Shown here piece by piece: positions 23,580-33,988 of a stretch of 42,967 nucleotides of DNA. The notes below the pieces were generated by a model. The model did no database searches, was not told the origin of the DNA, and saw nothing but the letters and a program-made list of their open reading frames with translations. The first letter of the stretch is position 1, and every line of letters begins with the position of its first letter. Origin of the DNA: Myxococcales bacterium (GTDB lineage Bacteria > Myxococcota_A > Polyangia > Polyangiales > Polyangiaceae); contig CANJCO010000043.1 in the NCBI GenBank assembly GCA_947473045.1, positions 1 through 42,967 of the forward strand. The letters are read 5' to 3'. Position numbers and translations under genes: made by a program.

Positions 23580-26408
23580 TCACTGCCCTGGAACGAAAAG
23601 AACCGTGTCCACCACGCGGCCGAAGCCGCCGCCCTGCGTGATGCCAAGGCGCACGCCGTACGCGAGCGAGGTGATGTAATCGGGGTAGTTGTTGTAGGGG
23701 CTAAAGCGAACGATCATTCCGCACGCGTCAGACGCCGTTTTGTGTTTCGAGATCCAGTCGAGCAAGCCAGCGACGGGGGCATACATTCGCGCGTGGAGCA
23801 CGGAGTAGGTATCCGGATCGAAGCAAAGGAAGACGTCGCCGAGGTAATCGGTCGTCTCCACGCCAAGGAACTGGACGCCCTTGGTTTGGTCATTCGGGTC
23901 CACAAAGTCGTAGTCGACGTTGGCCGACAGCGTCGTCCCTGAGAAGTCGAGCTGGTAGGTCTCGATGAACTTGTCACGCGTCCCGCTGAGGGCGATCGGG
24001 AAGCCAACGCCAGGCTGCTTCGTCAGCCACGGGATGAGCAAGTCTACGCTCGGATGGTTGCTGTCGAGCGCCGAGAGATAATCGGCCGGGTTGGAGTGTA
24101 TCGGCAGGTGAATCGTCGCTGACTGCAGATTCGGGTACAGCTTCGTCACTGAAATCGGAGAACCACCACCGCTCTGCGTCTTACCGAGAAAGAAATCCGT
24201 GCCGTTGTCAAAAGCGAAGTTCAGATACGGCGTCAGAATCGGCAGGCCATCCTGGCCAAGCTCGGGGTCGAAGTTATCGTCGAGCGGCGGGTTGGCAATC
24301 GCATCAGCCTGATCGACCCAATTCTGCTTGAGCAGCGGGCTGCCAAAAATATTGGTCAAGTATGCGTTTGGCTCTTTGGCGAGCGGCAGCGAGCTGTCGG
24401 TGCGCATCGCCGCGTAGAGCGCAGTCTCGCCGCGGTAGATGTCTCGCGAGTACTGGTAGGCATCGAAAATGCCGTTGCGAACGTCTGCCTCGATCTCAAG
24501 GTCGGTGATGTCCTGTTTGTTCTCGAACGCGTTGTTCGGGTCGGCCTGCGCGAAGCGGCGGTCGACATATTCGGCGATCTCGAACTGTCCAGAACCCACC
24601 GAATCGAAGAAGAAGTCGTTCGGATTGAGCGGGGCGTTGGCCACGTCAGACACCTTGAGTCCTGCGTCGGTCGCCGTGGAGGCCAAGTTGTACTTGACGA
24701 AAGCTGTTGCCCATTGCTTCCAGAAGAAGCGAGCGTCTTGCGCATCGAGCGGCAGCGCGGACACTTTTCCGCCGCCAAGCACAGCCAGCACCCGCGCATA
24801 CACGGTCGGAAACGTGTCCCCCGCGACAACGCACGTCGCCGGGTCGATGGCGTTGTTCTTGAGGCCGTTGCAGATGACCACGTTCTGGTGCCCTGGCTTC
24901 AGGCCGCCCTTCATCGCAGAGGTCGGCGACGTTCCAAACGCGCGAGCGACTTTGCGGAGGTTCGTGTCGTCGACCGGGCCGGTGTTGGACGGATCGAGCG
25001 GGACTACGAAGCCCTCGAGCCCTGTGCAGCCTGCTGCGAACGTGGACGGATTGCCCGTCAGGCAGGCCGGATCGCCGATGGGGTGATTGCCACCGCTGGC
25101 GGCGTTCAGCGCGTTTTGGCTGAGGCGAAGGAATTCGGCGTAGACGAAGCCGGTCCCGTGAATGTCCTTCGGCTGCGTCGGGTCGTTGCTCACGTAGTCG
25201 TTTGCGATCTTTCCCAGCGACGCCTGGTCGATCTGGAACTGAGTCGCCACGTCGTCGTTCGAAGGCTTGTCCTTGTCGTGAACGATGTCGTTCGCCGGGA
25301 GCGTCTTATCAGTAAAGTTTACGTCCACACCGGAGAGGTCAAAGCGAAACCGCTCGTCGCCATGGGAAAGGCCGCCGAGGAGTTTGTTCAGCTCCGTCTG
25401 GTCCGCCATCGCGTTACCGGAGACTTGCACGCAGTCTGCGAGCAGGTCGCCGTAGCTCATTCCCATGTGCATATCGCACGTTTTATTGTTGGGTCCGAGC
25501 GCCGTTTGGATGGCGTGTGGCCCCGAAGCGTCGAGCGACATCCGAGGATTTGCGAGCGAAAACGGCATAATCTTTTCAAGATAAATGTCGAGATAGCTGA
25601 CCGTGTATGGCGTCGGTGGAGCTGCCGTATAGCTCGAGACGCGGACAGCAAAGCCCAACGCCGGAATGAAGATATATGCCTGATCACCGAAGTGTCCGGG
25701 AATGCAGTGCCCGGAAGCCAGACAATCGGTCTCAACCGGAAGCCCGGGAGCGTAGGTCGCAAACAGGGAATCGGTGAGTTCGGTGACCCAGCCAACCATG
25801 TTGGCCTTGTTGACGAAGTCCCACTGCATCGCCGAATAAGGCTGCCCGTTCTTCAAGACAGGGTTGCTCAAGCTGATGTCGAACGTGTCGCCTTTGCGAC
25901 TCTTGAACTTCATGTGCCCGGTGTAACCCGGCTCGAGGCCCATATAGATGATCTTCCGAGTCGAGACTCGATACTCGAAAATGATCTCCTGATTGTCGCC
26001 CCAGGCATTCGTCAAGTTGCCGTCCCCGAACGCGTCGCCGAGGTTCGCGCTCTGGCAATTGTGCGCTTCGGCCTCCTGAACGGTCAGCCCCGGCCAGGTT
26101 GCGTCGCCGGCCATGTTGACGCGCGGCCAACTACCCAACGGGTCGAGTCCGAGCGGGGGAACAATGTCCTTGCCGAACAAGGCCCCCCAAGTCTTCTTCT
26201 TCGTCGGCGCGTCACAGATTTCCTGGAGATTCGTGCCCCCGATGTCGGTGCCGAAGCCTTGGTTTGCGGGATCGGCGGTCCCGCCTCCCTGCCCGTCGTT
26301 CCAGAGTCCGCCGGCGCCGTTCGGCGCAGTGTTAAAGGTCTGCGTCGGGCCGTCTTCGCACGCAGCGCAGACGAGGGAAACTGCAACGAGGGTCACTAGA
26401 CGGCGCAT
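23580..26408 (-). CDS. Large hypothetical lipoprotein, first gene of protease operon
   Basis: 942 residues from the ATG at 26408, preceded by GGAG six bases upstream. The signal peptide ends in the lipobox VCAAC; then comes a Gly/Asn/Thr-rich spacer. I recognise no family. The body is mixed alpha/beta with many aromatic residues, several Cys (for example CDMHMG, CLASGHC, CLTGNPSTFAAGC) and frequent DxN/DxD loops that may bind calcium. It is followed after 12 bp by the metzincin gene and then the beta-barrel gene, all on one strand. Being the first gene with its own 220-bp upstream region, it may be the structural or substrate partner of the protease. No function is claimed. Confidence 0.72.
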   Translation of the reverse strand: MRRLVTLVAVSLVCAACEDGPTQTFNTAPNGAGGLWNDGQGGGTADPANQGFGTDIGGTNLQEICDAPTKKKTWGALFGKDIVPPLGLDPLGSWPRVNMAGDATWPGLTVQEAEAHNCQSANLGDAFGDGNLTNAWGDNQEIIFEYRVSTRKIIYMGLEPGYTGHMKFKSRKGDTFDISLSNPVLKNGQPYSAMQWDFVNKANMVGWVTELTDSLFATYAPGLPVETDCLASGHCIPGHFGDQAYIFIPALGFAVRVSSYTAAPPTPYTVSYLDIYLEKIMPFSLANPRMSLDASGPHAIQTALGPNNKTCDMHMGMSYGDLLADCVQVSGNAMADQTELNKLLGGLSHGDERFRFDLSGVDVNFTDKTLPANDIVHDKDKPSNDDVATQFQIDQASLGKIANDYVSNDPTQPKDIHGTGFVYAEFLRLSQNALNAASGGNHPIGDPACLTGNPSTFAAGCTGLEGFVVPLDPSNTGPVDDTNLRKVARAFGTSPTSAMKGGLKPGHQNVVICNGLKNNAIDPATCVVAGDTFPTVYARVLAVLGGGKVSALPLDAQDARFFWKQWATAFVKYNLASTATDAGLKVSDVANAPLNPNDFFFDSVGSGQFEIAEYVDRRFAQADPNNAFENKQDITDLEIEADVRNGIFDAYQYSRDIYRGETALYAAMRTDSSLPLAKEPNAYLTNIFGSPLLKQNWVDQADAIANPPLDDNFDPELGQDGLPILTPYLNFAFDNGTDFFLGKTQSGGGSPISVTKLYPNLQSATIHLPIHSNPADYLSALDSNHPSVDLLIPWLTKQPGVGFPIALSGTRDKFIETYQLDFSGTTLSANVDYDFVDPNDQTKGVQFLGVETTDYLGDVFLCFDPDTYSVLHARMYAPVAGLLDWISKHKTASDACGMIVRFSPYNNYPDYITSLAYGVRLGITQGGGFGRVVDTVLFVPGQ

Positions 26409-26529
26409 GGGCTCTCCAACTTTTCCTGATGTCGCGCGCTACGCTGGCGGCGACCGAAAACGGGATGCCCATGCGGTTACAGGTTTGCAGGCGCCGACTC
26501 AAGCGCACTCGAATACGTGAGTATGTAAA

Positions 26530-26542
26530 GCCTTTGAAAGGC
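26530..26542. promoter_or_regulatory. Palindrome GCCTTT-G-AAAGGC upstream of the protease operon
   Basis: A perfect 6-bp inverted repeat around one central base, 122 bp before the start of the large lipoprotein gene in the 220-bp intergenic region. It could be an operator. The rest of this region shows nothing I can assign; no convincing -35/-10 pair was found. Confidence 0.3.
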
Positions 26543-26628
26543 GCTGCGTGCGACACAATGCCTCGTTTTTGGCCGGTATTTGCCCAGCGCGCGACGCACA
26601 ATGCCGCCCTCGCACGGGACGATTCGCC

Positions 26629-27267
26629 TCAGAACGTGAACGAAATTAACGGGAGCGACAGGGCCACCTTTTGCTGCGGCGCGGTGACATGGGGATCCGG
26701 CTGCGGGCTGACGGCGCGCGGCGGTAAGACAGGACCATCGAGGCGCGATAGTCGATTTTCTGTCCAGTCGGCCGTGCCCCACACGCCCATTCCAAGAGCT
26801 GCGACGAGCATCAAGCTGCCGGCGAAGAGGAAATCGGTGCGACTCTGACTGCCGACGCCGCCCGCGTCGAAGGCGCCCGACGCGCCCCCGGCTGCGAGGG
26901 TAATCGCGCCCGCAATGCCAATCGCACCGGCGCCCGCAAGCAACCAAAGCCCCCGGCGGGCAATCGCCAAGCTTCCGGGTCTCACGGTCACCGAGAGCGC
27001 GCCGCCCTTTGCGGCGTCAAAAACAAACGGCCTGGACACTGCGATGCCGACGCCGACAATCCGATATTCCCCTGCTGTCCTGGCGACGATATCGCACGGC
27101 GTGACGCAAATGTTCTCCCATGGAGCATCTGGGCCTGCGCGATGCTCGAGATCGGCGACGACGCTACTTTCTAGATGCACTGACACAGGAGCTGGCGGCG
27201 AAGCCATCGCCGAGGACGAAAGAGCTGCCGCGGAACAGAGCGTGATGATGGTGAGGATGTGGCGCAT
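26629..27267 (-). CDS. Small exported membrane protein, unknown function
   Basis: 212 residues from the ATG at 27267; an in-frame start at 27312 would add fifteen residues ahead of the signal peptide. MRHILTI and a Leu/Ala core ending AMAS form the signal peptide. A beta-rich part (about residues 28-95) with two Cys (CVTPC) resembles a PEGA-like region. Then come two hydrophobic segments (near 107-130 and 150-172) and a Pro/Gln-rich tail. This layout recurs in myxobacterial proteins of unknown role. It lies 64 bp downstream of the response regulator gene on the same strand, so co-transcription is possible. No closer assignment can be made. Confidence 0.65.
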   Translation of the reverse strand: MRHILTIITLCSAAALSSSAMASPPAPVSVHLESSVVADLEHRAGPDAPWENICVTPCDIVARTAGEYRIVGVGIAVSRPFVFDAAKGGALSVTVRPGSLAIARRGLWLLAGAGAIGIAGAITLAAGGASGAFDAGGVGSQSRTDFLFAGSLMLVAALGMGVWGTADWTENRLSRLDGPVLPPRAVSPQPDPHVTAPQQKVALSLPLISFTF

Positions 27268-27331
27268 GGCCGCGCATCCATGCACAGAAATTCCCGCAAC
27301 GGCAAGCGTCAACGAAGAAGTTCAGTGCCGA

Positions 27332-28024
27332 CTACTCCAACTCAGCAGCGTCCGCGAATCGATACCCAACTCCGCGGACCGTCTCGATGTACTCGCCCGC
27401 CTCCGCCAACTTTTCCCGGAGGCGTTTCACGTGCGTGTCCACGGTGCGAGTCGTAACGTCTGCCTCCACTCCCCACACATCGGAGAGCAGAGCGCCTCGG
27501 GTTTGGACGCGATTTCTGCGATCGTGCAGCGTCGTCAACAGACGAAACTCCAGAGCAGTCAGCTCTATCTCCTCGTCCCGAACGAATACCCGATGTGCAT
27601 CGCGATCCACCCGTAAGGAGCCAAATTCGATCACCGGCGTATTCACGGGCTGCACCCGACTGCGCCGCAGAATCGCTTGAACGCGGAGCAGCAACTCGCG
27701 AACACTGAAGGGCTTCACGACGTAGTCGTCGGCTCCGAGTTCGAACCCGACGACCCGGTCGATCTCCTCTCCCTTCGCCGTAACCATCATGACGAGGCAT
27801 TCTCGGCTCGCGAGGCCCTTCTTGATTATCTTGCAGATCTCTGTGCCGGGAATATCCGGCAGCATCAAGTCAAGCAGCATCAGCTCCGGACGCTGCTCGT
27901 CGGCGATCCTCAAGGCGTCGGCGCCATTGAACGCCGCGACGACTTCGTGTCCCGCCTGCCGGAGATTGTAGACCAGCACCTGCGACAGGTCCTTCTCGTC
28001 TTCGACTACGAGGATGCGCGCCAT
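27332..28024 (-). CDS. OmpR/PhoB-family response regulator
   Basis: 230 residues from the ATG at 28024; an in-frame upstream start at 28054 adds ten residues before MARILVVEDE and is less likely. The receiver domain (1-118) has the acidic pair ED, the phospho-acceptor Asp in LLDLMLPD, the switch Thr in VTAKG and Lys in VVKPF. The C-terminal winged-helix domain (about 130-225) has ELTALEFRLL and the end motif VRGVGYRF. It should be a two-component transcription factor, activated by phosphorylation. No histidine kinase adjoins it, so its partner is encoded elsewhere. It sits directly after the respiratory operon's terminator on the same strand. Confidence 0.93.
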   Translation of the reverse strand: MARILVVEDEKDLSQVLVYNLRQAGHEVVAAFNGADALRIADEQRPELMLLDLMLPDIPGTEICKIIKKGLASRECLVMMVTAKGEEIDRVVGFELGADDYVVKPFSVRELLLRVQAILRRSRVQPVNTPVIEFGSLRVDRDAHRVFVRDEEIELTALEFRLLTTLHDRRNRVQTRGALLSDVWGVEADVTTRTVDTHVKRLREKLAEAGEYIETVRGVGYRFADAAELE

Positions 28025-28099
28025 AGGGTAGAGCCTAATGCGCACATGTGACACGGCAGTGAAGCGACCGTGTACACCTCGCGACTACGCCGCGCACAA

Positions 28100-28135
28100 A
28101 GCAAAACGGGCGATCCCGCTTAGCGAGACCGCCCG
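28100..28135 (-). terminator. Intrinsic terminator of the respiratory operon
   Basis: An interrupted stem (CGGGCG paired with CGCCCG, then an inner CGC/GCG) around a TTA-type loop, followed on the minus strand by TTTTGCT. It lies about 28 bp beyond the stop codon of the subunit IV-cytochrome c gene and before the response regulator gene. Confidence 0.75.
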
Positions 28136-28163
28136 AATCGGGAACGGCATCTGTAGATTACAA

Positions 28164-28979
28164 CTACTTTGCAGCGGCGCGAATGAGAGCTACCAGCCCC
28201 TTGACGGTCTCGGGCTTCCCCTCGAGATCGGCGTTGGCGACCATGAGCGGACTCAGCCCAGATGCTGCCCCTCCCTTGACGATCACCAGAGCGAGCTGCT
28301 CGTCAGTCTTCGACTTCTGCCAGTCTTTGTCCGCGAAGCTCCGGGGCTTCGGGTTCATCGCAGCAGCAGCAGCGCCGTCTCCCTGCCCGCTCGCGCCGTG
28401 GCAAGTCACGCAGCGCGACGCAAAGAGCGCCTTCGCTTCAGCGGCGGCGTCCTGAGAACCAACGGGGGCGGGACCGACGCCCTTGTCCCCGTGACCGCCG
28501 TCGCCCCCGCCGGTCGCTTTATGCTCCGTGTCAGCGGCGGCGTGATGCTCAGGAGCCTTCGGAGCTACATATCCCCCGGGAGCGACGTCCCCCGTGGCCA
28601 GCGAGAACTTCGCCCCGGCTTGCGTGTCGAGCATCGCGCGATGGCCCGTGTCGTTCGTCGTATAGGCGAAGAACACGCCAATGAAGAGCAGCGAGATAAC
28701 GAGCACGAGCGAGTTAAACCGGTTGTCGTCCTTCAGGTGCATGAAGAACACACACACGAGCACTGCCTTGATCGACGCGACTACAACGGCAACTGCGAGA
28801 TTGGCCGGACCAAGGTGGACTCGGGCGATCCCAACGGTCAGCAGCGTGAAAAATATCAGCGCGAAAAATATGGCGAGGTACTGCCTGTAGGACCCGACGT
28901 GCGCATGCACTTCGCCATCCGCGGCGTGGGCGTGGTCGTCGGAGTGCTCGTGCGGCTCGTGATTGGTAGTGTCACTCAT
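28164..28979 (-). CDS. Cytochrome c oxidase subunit IV fused to a cytochrome c domain
   Basis: 271 residues. A His-rich N-terminus (eight His in the first 28 residues) precedes three hydrophobic segments (about 32-112) typical of the prokaryotic subunit IV of caa3 oxidases (the FFMHLKDDNRF block). A Gly/His/Ala linker leads to a class-I cytochrome c domain (about 180-270) with CVTCHG for heme attachment and a Met ligand candidate in LSPLM. Subunit IV normally has no heme, so this is a fusion. It starts three bases after the stop codon of subunit III and ends the operon. Inferred role: an extra electron relay to the oxidase. Confidence 0.88.
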   Translation of the reverse strand: MSDTTNHEPHEHSDDHAHAADGEVHAHVGSYRQYLAIFFALIFFTLLTVGIARVHLGPANLAVAVVVASIKAVLVCVFFMHLKDDNRFNSLVLVISLLFIGVFFAYTTNDTGHRAMLDTQAGAKFSLATGDVAPGGYVAPKAPEHHAAADTEHKATGGGDGGHGDKGVGPAPVGSQDAAAEAKALFASRCVTCHGASGQGDGAAAAAMNPKPRSFADKDWQKSKTDEQLALVIVKGGAASGLSPLMVANADLEGKPETVKGLVALIRAAAK

Positions 28980-28982
28980 GGC

Positions 28983-29711
28983 TCAGCCCTTGTGCCCCGG
29001 CGGCACGTAGTCGATGAGGTAAAGAAGGGGGAACAGATAGATCCACACCAGGTCGACCAGGTGCCAGTAGAGCGCCGTGATATCGACAGCCGTGAAATAG
29101 CGCTTGGAAAAGTCACCGCGAAGATTGCGCTTGAGAATCCAGATCCACACGCCAATGCCCACGAGGATGTGAATCGCGTGAACTCCGGTCATAACGAAAT
29201 ACAGCGAGAAAAATACGTGGGTGTGGTGGGGAAGCTCCAACGTCTCGGCTACCGGCCCCTTCACGTCCATAGTCAACATGTCGCGCGCAGTGCCGAAGTA
29301 ACTTCCCGGCAGCAAGCCATCTTCAAACTTGTGGTGGTATTCAAAATACTTCACGACAAGGAAGATGAAAGCGCACACGATCGTCGTGACGATCCACAGC
29401 GACGTCTCGTTCTTCTTACCGAGCTGCGAAGAACGAACGGCCAAGGCCGCCGTGAGCGACGAGAAGAGCAGCACGATCGTGTTGACCGTGCCCATCTTCC
29501 AGTTCAGCTCGTGCGAACCTGCCGCAAAGGCGTCGGGGTACCAGTTGCGAAAGATTCCGTAGGCAACGAAGAGGCCGCTGAAGAACAGGAGCTCCTGCCC
29601 AAGGAACGCCCACATGCCCAGCTTCGCAGCGTCGAATTGCTGCGCGGGCGTGTCGAAATGGTGTTGGAGCCACTTCGGGTGGTCGTGCTCTGCGTCGCTG
29701 GCGCTGCTCAT
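28983..29711 (-). CDS. coxC: Cytochrome c oxidase subunit III
   Basis: 242 residues with a His-rich start (EHDHPKWLQHHFD). Five hydrophobic segments and the conserved blocks KLGMWAFLGQELLFFSG, ALYWHLVDLVWIYLFPLLYL near the C-terminus and HHTHVFFSLYFVMTGVHAIH mark subunit III of heme-copper oxidases. It stabilises the catalytic subunit and may guide oxygen entry. The gene follows coxA by 46 bp and precedes the subunit IV fusion by three. Confidence 0.94.
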   Translation of the reverse strand: MSSASDAEHDHPKWLQHHFDTPAQQFDAAKLGMWAFLGQELLFFSGLFVAYGIFRNWYPDAFAAGSHELNWKMGTVNTIVLLFSSLTAALAVRSSQLGKKNETSLWIVTTIVCAFIFLVVKYFEYHHKFEDGLLPGSYFGTARDMLTMDVKGPVAETLELPHHTHVFFSLYFVMTGVHAIHILVGIGVWIWILKRNLRGDFSKRYFTAVDITALYWHLVDLVWIYLFPLLYLIDYVPPGHKG

Positions 29712-29757
29712 CGTTGTGCCTCAAAAAAGAGTGTCATGGTGTCGTGTCGCGCTGCCC

Positions 29758-31434
<1,677 letters not shown>

Positions 31435-31480
31435 GGCTTTATTCGCTCCTGCAGAATCGGTGAGAAAGAGTTCGTGGACC

Positions 31481-32485
31481 CTACTTGAGGGTCTTCATGT
31501 ACGCGATGAGCGCGTCGATCTGCTTGTCGCTGAGAGTGTACGGCGGCATGACGGGGCTGAACCCCGCGACAACCTTCGCATTCGGCTTCAAGATAGACTC
31601 GCGGACGTAGTTCTCGTCGACGACCGCGCTGTCCATTCCCCCTGAAAGAGAGCCGTTTAGCGCGACTGGCTGACCGAACATGCCCTTCCAGGTGGGGCCA
31701 GTCGCCTTGCTCCCATCCACCGAGTGGCAGGTCATGCACGCATTGTCCTTGTAGAGCTTGCTGCCCCACTGAGCCTCGGTGAGGCCATCGGGGCGCTTGG
31801 GTCCCTCTGCCATCATCTTGTCAAAATCGGCCTGCGGAACGACGTGCACCCACGCCATCATCGCCGAGTGCCCTCCAAGGGGAGCCCCCTCGAGCGCCGG
31901 GGCAGCGTTGCCCTCCGGCGCGCCGCAGTACTCGGCGCAATACACGGGCGTATCGCCCAGGACCGTCGGGGTAAACGAGAGCATCGTGTACATCCCGGGA
32001 ACGGCGTCCTTTTTGATGCGCGCCTCCGGCAAGTAGAAACTGTGCAGAACGTCTTGCGCAGAGATGATGAATTTCACCTGCTTGCCCACGGGCACGGTCA
32101 GGTGATTCGGCTCGCTCCGCCCGTTGGGGTAGGTGAAGGTCCAAAGCCACTTCTGGCCGGTAACGCGCACTTCCATCGCGTCGTCGGCTGCCATCGCGTT
32201 TTTGAGGTAGTCGGTGAACCCCGCGTGAAACAGCCAGATGATGAAGAAGACCGGGAGCACGGTCCACGCCGTCTCGAGTACGGGATAGTGCCCCGTCGGG
32301 ATGCGCTTATCCCCCGCCTTGCGCTTGTACTTGAAGGCCCAGTAGACCATCACCACGGTGATGACCACCCAGAAGATCATGCTGAACCACCAGATGAAAT
32401 TGTACATCCAGTCGTAGGACGCCACGTTGGTGGAGACCGAGGGCGGGAGGTCAAAGCTGGTACGCGTCGGGGCAAACATCGTCAT
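31481..32485 (-). CDS. coxB: Cytochrome c oxidase subunit II with fused cytochrome c
   Basis: 334 residues from the ATG at 32485, with AGG eight bases upstream. Two transmembrane helices (about 28-52 and 70-92) precede the CuA domain. CuA ligands: His in VLHSFYLP, Cys183 and Cys187 (CAEYC), His206 and Met209 (GHSAM). Between Cys187 and His206 lie 18 residues, where three are usual: an in-frame insertion of about 15. The C-terminal domain (about 235-334) is a cytochrome c with CMTCH and a Met ligand candidate in SPVMPPY, as in caa3 oxidases. It accepts electrons and passes them to CuA. It starts three bases after the sco stop codon. Confidence 0.94.
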   Translation of the reverse strand: MTMFAPTRTSFDLPPSVSTNVASYDWMYNFIWWFSMIFWVVITVVMVYWAFKYKRKAGDKRIPTGHYPVLETAWTVLPVFFIIWLFHAGFTDYLKNAMAADDAMEVRVTGQKWLWTFTYPNGRSEPNHLTVPVGKQVKFIISAQDVLHSFYLPEARIKKDAVPGMYTMLSFTPTVLGDTPVYCAEYCGAPEGNAAPALEGAPLGGHSAMMAWVHVVPQADFDKMMAEGPKRPDGLTEAQWGSKLYKDNACMTCHSVDGSKATGPTWKGMFGQPVALNGSLSGGMDSAVVDENYVRESILKPNAKVVAGFSPVMPPYTLSDKQIDALIAYMKTLK

Positions 32486-32488
32486 GGG

Positions 32489-33436
32489 TCAAACCTGAGT
32501 GGCTTCGAGGCGGGCAAGGTCCCCGCTCTTGGCGTTCGAGTTTTCTTTCGGTGGCGTATTGGTGGGGCCGGGGCCATCGCCGCCGCCCTTGGCATTGCGG
32601 CGCTCGCGCAGCCAAAGAGTCGCCAGGAACCCGCCAAAAACGAGCATCGTGACGACACCACCGAGCTGCATCACGCGCGTCGCAACGAGCGTGTATTTCC
32701 GGTCCTGCGGGTCGTAGTGGTAACAGTAGAGAATGATGCGATCGACCGTCGAGATTGAGCGGCCTTCCGAGGCTTCGAGGAGACCCAGCTTCAAATCGTT
32801 GGGCTCAAACTCGATGCCGTAAAGATAGCGAGCGACCTTTCCGCCAGGCGTCAGCAGCGTCACCGCACTGGGATGCGCATACTCGCCCTGCGCATCAAGC
32901 ACGTAGTTCCAGCCAACCGCGCCCGCCACGCGTCGAATGTTCGCTTCGTTTCCGACGAGGAAGTGCCACCCGGCCTGCCCTTCCGGTCGCCCGTAGGCGC
33001 CAAGCATCGCGGCGCGCTTGTCGGATGCGATGCTCACCGTATCGTGCGGGCTTATGCTCAGTGTGACGACCTGGTACTCGACGCCGGCCGTCCAAGCGAT
33101 TGACTTCATCGCCGACAATGTCGAATTCTGCACGAAGCTGCAGAGCGTTTTGCACGAGTGATAGGCGAGAACGAGAACGACCGGGCGCTTCCCGTCGAAG
33201 TAGTCGCCCAGGCGTACCGCCTTGCCCGTCTCGTCTTGAAACTGGGCATCCGTCGGCAACGCAGCTTTCAAGTGCTCGGTGACGCCAACGTCGACGAGCT
33301 CGGCGGGCATGTTGGCCGGGCCCGGATCGTAGGGGTCGGGGAGTCGCGAAGGCTCCGTAGCGCGCGCGGGCAGCGCGAGGGACAGCGCAAAGGCGGCCAC
33401 CCCCAACGCAGCTGAAAGGCGCGCCACGAAATTCAT
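32489..33436 (-). CDS. sco: SCO1/SenC-family copper chaperone
   Basis: 315 residues from the ATG at 33436, whose A overlaps the stop codon of the upstream gene (TGATG); the frame stays open further upstream but that part overlaps the neighbour and is noise. A signal peptide (residues 1-26) is followed by a thioredoxin-like domain with SCKTLC (CxxxC) and, later, EYAHPSAV with the conserved copper-ligand His. A C-terminal hydrophobic segment (about 265-286) should anchor it with a short cytoplasmic tail. SCO proteins deliver copper to, or keep reduced, the CuA site of subunit II, whose gene follows three bases downstream. Confidence 0.9.
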   Translation of the reverse strand: MNFVARLSAALGVAAFALSLALPARATEPSRLPDPYDPGPANMPAELVDVGVTEHLKAALPTDAQFQDETGKAVRLGDYFDGKRPVVLVLAYHSCKTLCSFVQNSTLSAMKSIAWTAGVEYQVVTLSISPHDTVSIASDKRAAMLGAYGRPEGQAGWHFLVGNEANIRRVAGAVGWNYVLDAQGEYAHPSAVTLLTPGGKVARYLYGIEFEPNDLKLGLLEASEGRSISTVDRIILYCYHYDPQDRKYTLVATRVMQLGGVVTMLVFGGFLATLWLRERRNAKGGGDGPGPTNTPPKENSNAKSGDLARLEATQV

Positions 33437-33981
33437 CAATGACCCGCGTCGCCGGACGTCGCGTGGGTCGCGGACCCGCCGTCGACCACGTGGGTAGCAG
33501 CGGTACGGCCAGCATCGCCAACCGAAGCCACGCCGCCGTCGGCAGCGAGCAGCGCACCACCGTCTGCAGAAAGCGGCGCGCCGCCCTCCCCGCCGTCCGC
33601 GTCGAGCGGCACGCTCGCATCGAACGGAACCACAAAGTTCGCGACGTCGCGCTTCAAACCGTTCCAACCAACCAGCGGCCCCGTCTCGTCGAACTTCGCC
33701 TGCACCGGCGCGATAACGGGCGGCGGGTTCTCGCGCCCCGAGACCGCGAGATTCTTCATCGCGACATCGATGGGCGTCGAACTCTGCGCGAGGTCCTTGC
33801 GCTGCGCCGCCTGCAACGCCCGAAGTTGCTCGGGGGTTGAAGACAGGGATCGCGCGTTCGCCTCGGTCATCTCCACGTAGTAGCTCGTCAAGATGAACTT
33901 GAGCGAGATGAGGATGAAGACCGAGAGAAGCGCCACCGTGATGATGGTCTTGTTTGCGGTGGGTGATTGATCCGACGCCAT
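33436..33981 (-). CDS. Small membrane-anchored protein between actF and sco, unknown
   Basis: 181 residues. One transmembrane segment (about 12-33) is followed by a helical part (about 34-75), a short beta-like part (about 80-125) and a low-complexity Ala/Asp/Gly tail (about 125-181), which is likely disordered. I do not recognise a family. It lies seven bases after actF and its stop codon overlaps the sco start, so it is firmly part of the respiratory operon. By position it might help assembly or join alternative complex III to the oxidase; this is inference only. Confidence 0.75.
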   Translation of the reverse strand: MASDQSPTANKTIITVALLSVFILISLKFILTSYYVEMTEANARSLSSTPEQLRALQAAQRKDLAQSSTPIDVAMKNLAVSGRENPPPVIAPVQAKFDETGPLVGWNGLKRDVANFVVPFDASVPLDADGGEGGAPLSADGGALLAADGGVASVGDAGRTAATHVVDGGSATHATSGDAGH

Positions 33982-33988
33982 GGTTCTC

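Noticed and set aside
20325-26399. Several plus-strand frames over 300 aa opposite the protease operon
   Set aside because: Antisense shadows of real genes, with Arg/Val/His-rich content, no start signals and no domains.
10609-27267. Two secreted proteins both starting MRHI with similar upstream bases (GATGTGGCGCATGG)
   Set aside because: The similarity stops after the signal peptide start; probably coincidence rather than homology.
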